NCBI GenBank assembly: GCA_020632755.1 | Contig: JACKEY010000006.1 | Span: 124,001 to 188,000 of the forward strand | Source of the DNA: Alphaproteobacteria bacterium | GTDB taxonomy: Bacteria; Myxococcota_A; UBA796; UBA2385 | Direction of reading: 5' to 3' | DNA: 64,000 bases | Shown here: positions 7,275 through 13,735 of the stretch, piece by piece | Numbering within the stretch: position 1 is the stretch's first letter | Layout of the letters: every line of letters starts with the position of its first letter | Notes under the pieces: generated by a model | Databases searched by the model: none | Told to the model about the DNA's origin: nothing | Seen by the model: only the letters and a program-made list of their open reading frames with translations | Position numbers and translations under genes: made by a program

Positions 7275-7978
7275 TCACCCTGCTCCCTCTCTTCGTCGCC
7301 TGCGGCGGCGGCACCTGGGTCGTCGACACCTGGGGCGAGGACTACATCGAGACCGGCATCCCCGCCGACACCTTCGAAGATGGCTGCTCCGTCGTCTTCA
7401 CCACCTTCGAGGTGGAGATCGCGCAGGCGGATCTGATCGACGGGGACGACGAGGTCGCCGGCAGCGTGCCGACCGGGCGCTTCGACCTGGTGGAGCCAGG
7501 GCCCCAGGTGGTGGGCGAGACCGTGGTGACGGCCAAGCACTACGACACCGCCCGGTTCGCCATCGCGCCCGTCGACGGCGACTCGGTGCGCGTCGCCGGT
7601 GCGCTGACCTGTGGCGCCGCGTCGGTCGACTTCGACTGGAGCTTCGACGCGAGCACCACCTACGAGTGCGAGCCGGCCGAGCTGACCGTGCCCGCCGGTG
7701 GCGAAGCCGGCACCCAGCTCACTGTGCATGGCGACCACCTGTTCTACGACGGGCTCGAGAACGACGACGCAGTGGTGCGGGGGCAGGCCATCGTCGACGC
7801 CGACGGGGACGCCGACGGTGTCGTCACCTTGGCTGAGCTGCAGGCCGTCGACGTTGCGCCGCTCGGCTACTCGGTCGGCCAGTTCAGTGAGGTCACCGAC
7901 CTGGGCGCCTTCGTGGAGCACCTGTCCCGGACCATCGGGCACGTCGATGGCGAGGGACACTGCGCGGTGCAGTTCTGA
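7271..7978 (+). CDS. MbnP-like exported protein of the NikR/TonB-receptor cluster
   Basis: A 235-aa exported protein. A short N-terminal hydrophobic stretch ends at LLPLFVACGGG, a lipobox. The C-terminal third carries TVHGDHLFYDGLEND, an EF-hand-like DADGDADGVVTLAEL, and GHVDGEGHCAVQF at the end; this His/Cys-containing layout resembles MbnP-type proteins that accompany TonB-dependent metal receptors. The ATG overlaps the previous stop (ATGA). Last gene of the likely nikR-receptor operon. The most probable role is capture or hand-over of metal at the outer membrane; this is inferred from neighbours. Confidence 0.7.
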   Translation: MITLLPLFVACGGGTWVVDTWGEDYIETGIPADTFEDGCSVVFTTFEVEIAQADLIDGDDEVAGSVPTGRFDLVEPGPQVVGETVVTAKHYDTARFAIAPVDGDSVRVAGALTCGAASVDFDWSFDASTTYECEPAELTVPAGGEAGTQLTVHGDHLFYDGLENDDAVVRGQAIVDADGDADGVVTLAELQAVDVAPLGYSVGQFSEVTDLGAFVEHLSRTIGHVDGEGHCAVQF

Positions 7979-7986
7979 GCACGGCG

Positions 7987-8379
7987 TCAGGCTAGCGCCG
8001 CTAGCCTACGCTCCGCCATCACCAACCCCAGCAACACCCCGATGGCCACGGTGCCCAGCAGGTGCGGCGCCGCCGCGGCCCACGCCGCCCCGCCCGAAAG
8101 GCACACGGCGACGTCGGCCAGGGGGACGATCAAGCTGGCGCCGACCACGACGGGCAGGGCCGCGCGGTGGCGCCACAGGGTGCCCAGCAGCACCAGGCCG
8201 AGCACGCCGTCGCGGGCCCCCGCGGCACGGATCCAGGGCAGGGCCTCGCCGTCCGACGGCAGCCCGTAGACGAGCGATGCGCCGGCGGGGTCGAGGGTGG
8301 CGTGGGCGCACAGGCCGAGCAGCCCGAGGCCCATCAGGACCGAGCCGAGGGTGACGATGGCAGGCAGGATGGTTCGCAT
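7987..8379 (-). CDS. Small membrane protein, DUF4267-like
   Basis: A 130-aa protein with four predicted hydrophobic segments: at the N-terminus (VTLGSVLMGLGLLGLCAHA), then around residues 50-70, 75-95 and 105-125. The segment RAAGARDGVLGLVLLGTLW matches the conserved region of DUF4267 membrane proteins; function unknown. The start ATG sits exactly six bases downstream of TAGAGG, which overlaps in opposite orientation the -10-like element of the divergent 8402 gene. The 3' end contains the CTAG palindrome at 7989-8007 as coding sequence. Confidence 0.7.
   Translation of the reverse strand: MRTILPAIVTLGSVLMGLGLLGLCAHATLDPAGASLVYGLPSDGEALPWIRAAGARDGVLGLVLLGTLWRHRAALPVVVGASLIVPLADVAVCLSGGAAWAAAAPHLLGTVAIGVLLGLVMAERRLAALA
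7989..8007. repeat. CTAG-centred palindrome (AGGCTAGCG-C-CGCTAGCCT)
   Basis: Perfect nine-base arms around one base, at the extreme 3' end of the DUF4267-like gene. Similar CTAGCG palindromes occur at 11561-11573, 19485-19503 and 19525-19537. No T-tract follows, so a classical terminator is unproven. Confidence 0.5.
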
Positions 8380-8385
8380 GTCGGG

Positions 8386-8391
8386 CCTCTA
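8386..8391 (-). promoter_or_regulatory. Possible -10 element (TAGAGG), six bases before the 8379 start
   Basis: Minus-strand TAGAGG, then CCCGAC, then ATG. It shares bases with the plus-strand TAGCGT at 8390-8395, giving overlapping divergent elements. The last base departs from the usual T. Confidence 0.3.
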
Positions 8392-8395
8392 GCGT
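8390..8395 (+). promoter_or_regulatory. Predicted -10 element (TAGCGT) of a leaderless mRNA
   Basis: TAGCGT is followed by exactly six bases (TGTTAG) and the GTG at 8402. This leaves no room for a Shine-Dalgarno, so transcription would start at or next to the start codon. Confidence 0.5.
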
Positions 8396-8401
8396 TGTTA
8401 G

Positions 8402-8782
8402 GTGCGGCACACCATGCGCCGTGCCTTGCCCGCCCTCGTCGCCGCCCTCAGCCTGCTCGGCGGGCTCGGGCTGTTCCGGTTCGGCACGGGCTTCGTGCGG
8501 GGCTTCGGGGGGGACGTGCTCATCGTGGTGCTGTTGGTGTCCCTGCTGGCCACGCCGCGGGTCGGCACGGCCCGCCTGCGGCTGCTGGCCGTGGGCCTGT
8601 TCGCCGTCGGCACGGAGTGCTTCCAGGCCCTGCACCTGGTCGGGCCGGACAGCCACTGGCTGCTGCACCTGACCATCGGCAGCACCTTCGACCCGCTGGA
8701 CCTGCTGGCCTACGGGGTCGGACTGGTCGTCGCGGCGGGGCTCGAGCGCGCCTGGAGGCTCAGCCCCCCGCCTTCGCCATGA
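8402..8782 (+). CDS. DUF2809-like small membrane protein
   Basis: A 126-aa protein with four hydrophobic segments: near residues 9-30 (LVAALSLLGGLGLFRF), 38-52 (GDVLIVVLLVSLLAT), 60-80 and 100-118. The segment GSTFDPLDLLAYGVGL and the preceding FAVGTECFQALHL are the conserved core of DUF2809/VanZ-like membrane proteins. Function unknown. The GTG at 8402 is preferred over the ATG at 8414 because it lies six bases behind TAGCGT, the spacing seen at other starts here. Its stop overlaps the end of the convergent GFA gene by 23 bases. Confidence 0.7.
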   Translation: MRHTMRRALPALVAALSLLGGLGLFRFGTGFVRGFGGDVLIVVLLVSLLATPRVGTARLRLLAVGLFAVGTECFQALHLVGPDSHWLLHLTIGSTFDPLDLLAYGVGLVVAAGLERAWRLSPPPSP

Positions 8783-9173
8783 GCTCGGCGCCGGTCAGAC
8801 CCTTCAGGTCCCCGGCGAAGCAGTAGGCATCCGGTCGCTCGTCGATGAACACCTCGCGGGCCAGGGTGAGCCCGCGCGGGTCGTCCAGCGCGCCGAAGGC
8901 GACGATCGTCATGCCGTTGCCCTTGATCCGGTAGAACAGGCTGGACCCGCAGCGGCCGCAGAAGCCGCGCTCGGCCCAGGCCGAGGAGTCGTAGGTCCGC
9001 AGATCGGCGTCCTGGTGCCAGTCAACGCCGGCGGTGCCGATGGCCAGGAAGGGGCCCCCCGCGAACTTGCGGCACATGCCGCAGTGGCAGGCACCGAAGG
9101 TGGGGGAGCGCAGGTGGGCGGTGAAGCGCACGCTGCCGCACAGGCAGCCGCCGTCGCGGTCGAGCTCGGACAT
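8760..9173 (-). CDS. GFA-family (CENP-V/GFA domain) zinc protein
   Basis: A 137-aa member of the glutathione-dependent formaldehyde-activating (GFA)/CENP-V fold. The expected cysteines are present: CLCGSVRF near the N-terminus, ACHCGMCRKFAG, and GFCGRCGSSLFYR, together forming the two zinc sites. Most bacterial members have no proven enzymatic activity; S-hydroxymethylglutathione synthesis is shown for only a few. The ATG giving MSELDRDGG lies behind GGAGTCCCC, part of a leader shared almost base for base with the gene at 54854-55372. Convergent with and overlapping the end of 8402-8782. Confidence 0.85.
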   Translation of the reverse strand: MSELDRDGGCLCGSVRFTAHLRSPTFGACHCGMCRKFAGGPFLAIGTAGVDWHQDADLRTYDSSAWAERGFCGRCGSSLFYRIKGNGMTIVAFGALDDPRGLTLAREVFIDERPDAYCFAGDLKGLTGAELMAKAGG

Positions 9174-9195
9174 GGGGACTCCGGGGGAGGGGAGG

Positions 9196-9201
9196 AGCAT
9201 A
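9196..9201 (-). promoter_or_regulatory. Predicted -10 (TATGCT) with CCTCCCC leader
   Basis: Minus-strand TATGCT is followed by CCTCCCCTCCCCCGGAG and TCCCC before the ATG at 9173. Nearly the same block precedes 54854-55372 (TACGCT version). Confidence 0.45.
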
Positions 9202-9223
9202 GCGGTCCCCGTCGCGGAGCGGC

Positions 9224-9865
9224 TCAGCCCGCCGGCGCTGCGGGCCACTTCTCACCGAACCAGCGCAGCTCGCGGGCCATGGCGTCGACCTGGCCCCGCG
9301 CCACGGCCCCGCGCGGCAGGGCGCCGCGCATGTCGGTCTGCCACATGGCGCGGTAGCGCAGCACGGTGTCGTCCAGGGGCTCGAGCCGCCGCCAGGCCAG
9401 GGCCAGGAAGGCCCGCCGGCAGCCGTCGAGCGGCGGGACCTGCGGCAGGTCCTGGGAGCGGGCGATGGTCGACACCCCCGTGCCGCCCAGGGTCGCCTCG
9501 AAGAACACGAGCTCGCGGTTGCGGACGAGGGGATGGGCGCCAGTGAGCACGTCGATCTGGACGAGCTCGGACGCCTCCTCCGGGCAGCGGGCGAGCACCC
9601 TCCACCGCGACAAGGTGGGGTCCCATGCCCGGCTGGCGTCGCGGTCGAGGAGGATGGCGGGGGCGAGGGAGGCGAGGGGACCGGCCAACAGCACCTCGCC
9701 CCGCACGACGGCGTGGTCGCCCGGCGGGTGCAGCACCTCGACCGACAGCGGGCCTTCCTGGACCTTCGTCCGCCAGCCCGGCGCCTCCTCGAAGTCCCGC
9801 GCCCGCCCGAGCGCCTCGGCCCGCCACGCCCGGGCCTGGGCGATGCTGAGCTCCACTGGCATCAT
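9224..9865 (-). CDS. START-domain-like (SRPBCC superfamily) protein
   Basis: A 213-aa soluble protein. After a helical start (LSIAQARAWRAEALGRARDF), the segments GWRTKVQEGPLSVEVLH, WDPTLSRWRVLARCPEEASE and RNRELVFFEATLGG follow the order of a START lipid-binding domain, ending in a long amphipathic helix (AMARELRWFGEKW). Substrate unknown. Two adjacent ATGs (MM) begin the frame; a GGAG lies just upstream. It diverges from the DUF2277 gene at 9887 with only 21 bases between starts, so the two share a control region. Confidence 0.6.
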   Translation of the reverse strand: MMPVELSIAQARAWRAEALGRARDFEEAPGWRTKVQEGPLSVEVLHPPGDHAVVRGEVLLAGPLASLAPAILLDRDASRAWDPTLSRWRVLARCPEEASELVQIDVLTGAHPLVRNRELVFFEATLGGTGVSTIARSQDLPQVPPLDGCRRAFLALAWRRLEPLDDTVLRYRAMWQTDMRGALPRGAVARGQVDAMARELRWFGEKWPAAPAG

Positions 9866-9886
9866 GGCCTCCTGCAGGAGCCCGCA

Positions 9887-10198
9887 ATGTGCCGCAACAT
9901 CAAGCGCCTCTACAACCTGGACCCCGCCTCCTCCGACGAGGAGATCCGCGCCTCGGCGCTGCAGTACGTGCGCAAGGTCAGCGGCATGGCCGCGCCCTCG
10001 GCCGGCAACGAAGCCGCGCTGGAGCGTGCGGTCGACGAGATCGCCGCCATCACGACCCGGCTGCTGCGCGAGGAGCTGTCCACCCGCGCGACACCGCGCT
10101 CGAGAGAGGACGAAGCCCAGGCCGCCCGCAAGCGCGGTGAAGCGCGAGAAGCCCGGATGCGCGCCCGGATCCTCGCGGAGGCGGGCGACGGGGGGTAG
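9887..10198 (+). CDS. DUF2277 family protein
   Basis: A 103-aa protein starting MCRNIKRLYNLDPASSDEEI, the hallmark of DUF2277, followed by the conserved helical segment ASALQYVRKVSGM and a charged, probably disordered C-terminus rich in Arg and Glu. DUF2277 proteins are small cytosolic helical proteins of unknown function. The ATG has an AGGAG seven bases upstream. Divergent from the START-like gene. Confidence 0.85.
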   Translation: MCRNIKRLYNLDPASSDEEIRASALQYVRKVSGMAAPSAGNEAALERAVDEIAAITTRLLREELSTRATPRSREDEAQAARKRGEAREARMRARILAEAGDGG

Positions 10199-10222
10199 CT
10201 TCCTGGCCCACCCGGAGTCCCC

Positions 10223-10642
10223 GTGCTGCGAAACATCGGTGCAGTCCTGCTCGGCATGCTGGTCGGCAGCATCCTGAACATGGCCGTGGTCATGCTCAAT
10301 TCCTATGTGCTCTTCCCCATGCCCGAAGGCGTGAGCTTCGAAGACCCGGTCGCTTTCGGCGCCTACGTCGCGGACCTGCCCGCGACGGCCTTCGTGCTGG
10401 TCATCGTGGCCCACCTGCTGCAGGCCGGAGGTGGCGGCTGGGTCGCCGCCCGGGTCGGCAAGAGCCGCCCCATGGTGCTCGCCATGATCGTCGGCGTGCT
10501 GACCCTGCTGGGGGGTGCGATGAACGCGGCCCAGCTGCCTCTGCCGTCGTGGACCTACATCGAGTTCCCCCTGTACCTGGTGGTCGCCTACGGCGCGGGC
10601 TGGCTGGAGCAGCAGCGGCGCGTGAAGGCGGGCGCCGCGTGA
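10223..10642 (+). CDS. Small four-helix membrane protein
   Basis: A 139-aa integral membrane protein with hydrophobic segments at about 4-28 (IGAVLLGMLVGSILNMAVVM), 55-75, 85-105 and 112-130, and a charged C-terminus. The N-terminal segment resembles a widespread family of uncharacterised small membrane proteins. The GTG start has the CCGGAGTCCCC block immediately before it. The downstream SnoaL-like gene overlaps its stop (GTGA), so the two form an operon. No function can be assigned. Confidence 0.7.
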   Translation: MLRNIGAVLLGMLVGSILNMAVVMLNSYVLFPMPEGVSFEDPVAFGAYVADLPATAFVLVIVAHLLQAGGGGWVAARVGKSRPMVLAMIVGVLTLLGGAMNAAQLPLPSWTYIEFPLYLVVAYGAGWLEQQRRVKAGAA

Positions 10643-10989
10643 GCGAGACCATCGAAGCCCTCGCGGCCCGGCAGCTCGCCGCCTACAACGCGGGCGATCT
10701 GGACGCCTTCGTCGCCTGCTACCACCCCGACGTCGCCGTCTTCGAGGGCGAAGAACAGACGGTCGCAGGCCGCGCCGAGCTACGCGAGCGCTACGCGGAT
10801 CTGTTCGCCGCGGGCGGCTTCGGCGCGTCGGTGCCGCAGCGGCTGGCGGCGGGCCCCCACTGCGTGGATCTCGAGCGCTGGTGGCGGGTCCGAGCCGACA
10901 CCGGCGAGCGCCGCGAGGGCGAGCTGCTGGTCCGCTACACCGCGCGCGACGGCTTCATCGGGACGGTGCAGTTCCTGTTCCCGGACTGA
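10639..10989 (+). CDS. SnoaL-like/NTF2-fold protein
   Basis: A 116-aa NTF2-fold protein: LAARQLAAYNAGDLDAFVAC, then YHPDVAVFEGEEQTVAGR and a C-terminal sheet ending GFIGTVQFLF, as in SnoaL-like polyketide cyclase/steroid isomerase relatives. Most such bacterial proteins are uncharacterised; some are enzymes and others bind small ligands. It starts at a GTG overlapping the stop of the membrane protein gene before it. Substrate unknown. Confidence 0.8.
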   Translation: MSETIEALAARQLAAYNAGDLDAFVACYHPDVAVFEGEEQTVAGRAELRERYADLFAAGGFGASVPQRLAAGPHCVDLERWWRVRADTGERREGELLVRYTARDGFIGTVQFLFPD

Positions 10990-11005
10990 CGGCAGCCGGC
11001 GTCGG

Positions 11006-11533
11006 TCAGCCGCGCACGACGCCCTGCAACACCTTGCGGATGCGCTGCGCTTCCGGCACGAAGCCGGTCCAGCCGATGCCCAGGATCACGGCGGCCACGA
11101 CCAGCCAGCCGAGCCCGTAGAGCAGCACCCCCTTGGTGAAGCCGAGCAGGCCGAGGTCGGACCAGGCGCCCGGCGCCATCGCCAGCAGCCCGACGCCCAG
11201 CGCCCCCAGCAGCAGGCCACCGGCGGCCAGGAAGCCCAGGACGAACAGGGGCGGCGCGAGCTGGACGTGCACCGCTGCCCCGCCACCGGCCGGCAGCACC
11301 CGCCCCTGGATCCGCACGCGGCGAAGGGGCGCGAAGCCGCTGGACAGTCCCGCGCCCAGCCGCCCGTCCAGGCCGGCCAGGGCCCGGGGGCCGAGGGTCA
11401 GCTCGAAGCCGTCCGCGCCGGCGTGACCGGCGAGCAGGTCACCGGTGCGGGTCTCGGCTTCGATGCGGGCCCGGGTCTCCGCCGAGGACAGCGGGGACGG
11501 CAGCTCGTAGGCGTCGCCGGGCAGGATGCGCAT
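11006..11533 (-). CDS. Hypothetical membrane protein
   Basis: A 175-aa protein. About 90 N-terminal residues are soluble and beta-rich (DGFELTLGPRALAGLDGRL). Two hydrophobic segments follow (PPLFVLGFLAAGGLLLGALG, then LLYGLGWLVVAAVILGIGW), with a short basic tail. I do not recognise a family. The ATG is exactly six bases behind TACAGT, so it is probably transcribed as a leaderless mRNA. It stands alone, convergent with the SnoaL-like gene. Confidence 0.65.
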   Translation of the reverse strand: MRILPGDAYELPSPLSSAETRARIEAETRTGDLLAGHAGADGFELTLGPRALAGLDGRLGAGLSSGFAPLRRVRIQGRVLPAGGGAAVHVQLAPPLFVLGFLAAGGLLLGALGVGLLAMAPGAWSDLGLLGFTKGVLLYGLGWLVVAAVILGIGWTGFVPEAQRIRKVLQGVVRG

Positions 11534-11539
11534 GGGGGC

Positions 11540-11545
11540 ACTGTA
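11540..11545 (-). promoter_or_regulatory. Predicted -10 element (TACAGT) of a leaderless mRNA
   Basis: Minus-strand TACAGT, six bases (GCCCCC), then the ATG at 11533. The same hexamer and spacing occur at 15269-15274. Confidence 0.5.
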
Positions 11546-11560
11546 GTCGCGGGAGCCGGC

Positions 11561-11573
11561 CTAGCAGTGCTAG
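11561..11573. repeat. CTAG palindrome (CTAGCA-G-TGCTAG)
   Basis: Perfect six-base arms. One CTAG supplies the TAG stop of the DUF1801-like gene. Related palindromes lie at 7989-8007, 19485-19503 and 19525-19537. Confidence 0.4.
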
Positions 11574-12010
11574 TCGCGACCGGCGTCGTCCGGGTAGCGC
11601 TCGGCCATGGTGGCCCAGGCCTTCTCGCAGAGGCTGCGCAGCACGCCCGGATCGACGTCCGAGAGCTTGTTGATGTACAGGCAGCTCTTGCCGATCTTGT
11701 GCTTGCCCAGGGCGGCCATCAGCTCGTCTTCGCCCTCGAAGCCCGGCATGATGTACAGCACCAGGTTGGCCTTGCGGGGCGAGAAGCCGATCCGCATGAA
11801 GTCGCCTTCGCGGCCGCTGTCGTAGCGGTAGTGGTACTGCCCGAAGCCGACGATGGACGGGCCCCACATGCGCGGCGCACAGCCGGAGACGTCCTGCATC
11901 AAGGCGCAGACGGCGCGGGCGTCGGCCTGGCGGACGGGGTGTTCCACCGCGTCGAGGAAGGCGTCGACCGCGGCGCCGGTCGGGACCGTCTGGTTGTCGT
12001 TTCGGGCCAT
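11570..12010 (-). CDS. DUF1801 domain protein
   Basis: A 146-aa cytosolic protein with the DUF1801 layout: DAFLDAVEHPVRQADARAV, MWGPSIVGFGQYHYRY, REGDFMRIGFSPRKANLVLY and IGKSCLYINKLSDVD. The fold resembles YdhG/YdeI-like proteins; function unknown. The ATG lies behind GGGAGTCCC, the ribosome-binding block common in this window. Downstream it ends within a CTAG palindrome that may act in 3'-end formation. The small exported-protein gene 12023-12235 lies 12 bases upstream on the same strand and may be cotranscribed. Confidence 0.85.
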   Translation of the reverse strand: MARNDNQTVPTGAAVDAFLDAVEHPVRQADARAVCALMQDVSGCAPRMWGPSIVGFGQYHYRYDSGREGDFMRIGFSPRKANLVLYIMPGFEGEDELMAALGKHKIGKSCLYINKLSDVDPGVLRSLCEKAWATMAERYPDDAGRD

Positions 12011-12022
12011 CGGGACTCCCTG

Positions 12023-12235
12023 TCAGTCGTCGGCGGGCGGCGGGCACCGGGCGCTGTCGGTGGCCATGTGCTGCCAGCTACAGGGCTCGACGCCCAGCAG
12101 GTGCAGGTCGGCGGAGGAGCCGTCGGAGAAGGTCAGCGAGAGCTGGACCTCGCCGGGCTCGAGGGGCTCGGGTTCGGCGGCGAAGGCGTCGGGGGAGAAG
12201 AAGCTCGCCATGAGGAGGAGCGAGGACGTGGCCAT
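12023..12235 (-). CDS. Small exported hypothetical protein
   Basis: A 70-aa protein with a signal-peptide-like N-terminus (MATSSLLLMASFFSPDAFA) and a predicted cut after AFAAE. The mature part of about 50 residues is acidic (EPEPLEPGEVQLSLTFSDG) and holds two cysteines (EPCSWQHM, ARCPPPADD) that could form a disulfide. Start at ATG behind GGAGGTCCCC. No family recognised. The following gene on the same strand is the DUF1801 protein. Confidence 0.55.
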   Translation of the reverse strand: MATSSLLLMASFFSPDAFAAEPEPLEPGEVQLSLTFSDGSSADLHLLGVEPCSWQHMATDSARCPPPADD

Positions 12236-12370
12236 GGGGACCTCCGGGTCTGCCGTGGACCGGTGCAGGGATGATGCCAGCGGCGGCGCCGGAAATGGCC
12301 GGCATCTCAGCGCCGTATCGACTGACAGCCTGTCCGGGCGCCGCCCGGCGCGGGCCGTCCAGGAGGCAGC

Positions 12371-12589
12371 ATGTCCAGGCGACGAAGCAGCAAGCAGCGC
12401 GGCGAGGTCAGCAAGAAGGGTCGCGTGACCATCGACCGCCAGCGCAAGAGCGGGCACTACCAGGCCACGAACTACAGCGAGGTGTACCGGGACGGCAAGG
12501 TCTACGTGTACACCTGCTGGGACGACAACGCGCCCGAGGTCGGGCAGGAGATGCCCTTCGACGAGTGGGTCCGGTCGGTCTCGCGCTGA
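12371..12589 (+). CDS. Small basic hypothetical protein
   Basis: A 72-aa protein with a very basic N-terminus (MSRRRSSKQRGEVSKKGR) followed by a compact beta-type segment (SGHYQATNYSEVYRDGKVYV, then YTCWDDNAPEVG). The AGGAGGCAGC before the ATG is a strong ribosome-binding site. Composition is unlike random GC-rich frames: it has many Lys and Tyr. A nucleic-acid-binding role is possible from charge alone. No family recognised. Confidence 0.6.
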   Translation: MSRRRSSKQRGEVSKKGRVTIDRQRKSGHYQATNYSEVYRDGKVYVYTCWDDNAPEVGQEMPFDEWVRSVSR

Positions 12590-12604
12590 CGGGGCCGCCC
12601 CCGG

Positions 12605-12892
12605 CTAGCGGCGGTGCTGGACCTGGGCCTCGGCCACGGCCTGATCCTCGTCCATCTCCTGGATGACGGCGATGACCGTGTCCTTGTCGACCTCGCTGTC
12701 GTCGTCGACTTCCAGGCTCAGCACGCGGCTGGCGCTGCGGGCGCAGAGGGTCTCCATCTCGACGTCGCCTTCGACCACGGCGATGGCGCCGCCGCGCAGC
12801 AGCACGTCACCGGGCTGCACCCGGAACTCGACCCAGCCGGCGAAGCTGGCGCGGACACGAACGCGGCCTTCCTTGTCGGGCAGCACGGGCAC
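12605..12892 (-). CDS. Biotinyl/lipoyl-like domain protein lacking the attachment lysine
   Basis: A 95-aa single-domain protein that follows the biotinyl/lipoyl carrier fold: FRVQPGDVLLRGGAIAVVEG, then EMETLCARSASRVLSLEV and SEVDKDTVIAVIQEMDE. In carriers the hairpin turn reads AMKMET with the modified lysine; here it reads DVEMET, so the lysine position is Glu. The protein therefore cannot carry biotin or lipoate at the usual place. It may be a structural or regulatory derivative. GTG start behind GAGGAG. No carboxylase or dehydrogenase subunit is adjacent. Confidence 0.7.
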   Translation of the reverse strand: MPVLPDKEGRVRVRASFAGWVEFRVQPGDVLLRGGAIAVVEGDVEMETLCARSASRVLSLEVDDDSEVDKDTVIAVIQEMDEDQAVAEAQVQHRR

Positions 12893-12944
12893 CTCCTCGG
12901 TGGACCGCAGCTAACCCTGCCGTCGGAGAGCGGTCCCGATCGGG

Positions 12945-12950
12945 CACAAT
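12945..12950 (+). promoter_or_regulatory. Possible -10 element (CACAAT), six bases before the 12957 start
   Basis: CACAAT is followed by GCCGCC and the ATG. The same six-base spacing and the same GCCGCC occur before the GTG at 30257. Confidence 0.35.
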
Positions 12951-12956
12951 GCCGCC

Positions 12957-13721
12957 ATGGTCGCCGTGCCCCTCCTCCTCGCCGCGCTCTGCTCGCCCGC
13001 GGTTGCCGTGGATGCGGCGCCGGCCCCGTTCCAGCCGGCCTTCCCGCTGACGGCCCTGCACGAGTCGGGCGTGTACCGGACGGCCGCCGATCCCTCCGCG
13101 GTCGGCGCGGTGAGCACGCCGGCCCCGGGCGATGACCTGGGGGGCAAGACCTACGGCGTCTACCAGTTCGAGAGCTTCGTGTTCGTCGGAGGCTCCGCCG
13201 ACACCGACGCGGCCCGTGCGAGCACCCTGAGCCGGTTCGTGTCGTGGCCGGACAACCCCTACGGCAGCCCGCTGCGCGCGACCCGCTCGGCGCGAGGGCT
13301 GGCCAGTCCGGCCTTCGACGTCGTGTGGGTCCAGCTCGCGTCCGAGGACAACCAGGGCTTCGGCCGGGCGCAGGAGGACTTCCTGCGCGTCGACAAGGGC
13401 CCCGCAGTCGACGCCTTCGTCGCCCGCGCCCGCCTCTCGGACGAGGTCGCGGCGGACGACGCCTTCTTCGACCTGGCGCTCGGCACGCTGAACCACGTCG
13501 GCGGGCTGGTTGACGGCGCGGCGGATGCGCTGGCGGCGCGGGCCGAGGCCGAGGGGCGGGCGCTGACGACCCGCGAGGCGGCGCGGGCGCTCTGCGACTA
13601 CAAGCTCGACCACGTCGAGCGGTGGTTCCGCAGCTCGCCCGGGGCCTGGGAGGGGATCCGCCGGCGGTTCGAGGCCGAGCGGGCCGCCTTCGCCGAGCCG
13701 CCTGCACCCGCGGTCCCCTGA
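12957..13721 (+). CDS. Secreted chitosanase/lysozyme-like glycan hydrolase
   Basis: A 254-aa exported protein. Signal peptide VAVPLLLAALCSPAVAVDA is followed by LTALHESGVYRTAADPSAVG and GKTYGVYQFESFVFVGG. A later segment, SPAFDVVWVQLASEDNQGFG followed by RAQEDFLRVDKGP, matches phage- and VgrG-associated peptidoglycan hydrolases of the chitosanase/lysozyme superfamily. Glu in HESG is the candidate catalytic acid. The C-terminal helix (CDYKLDHVERWFRSSPGAW) is normal for the family. The likely target is peptidoglycan, either its own or that of other cells. It appears to be expressed alone from a leaderless start. Confidence 0.6.
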   Translation: MVAVPLLLAALCSPAVAVDAAPAPFQPAFPLTALHESGVYRTAADPSAVGAVSTPAPGDDLGGKTYGVYQFESFVFVGGSADTDAARASTLSRFVSWPDNPYGSPLRATRSARGLASPAFDVVWVQLASEDNQGFGRAQEDFLRVDKGPAVDAFVARARLSDEVAADDAFFDLALGTLNHVGGLVDGAADALAARAEAEGRALTTREAARALCDYKLDHVERWFRSSPGAWEGIRRRFEAERAAFAEPPAPAVP

Positions 13722-13735
13722 CCCTGCCCGCCGGC

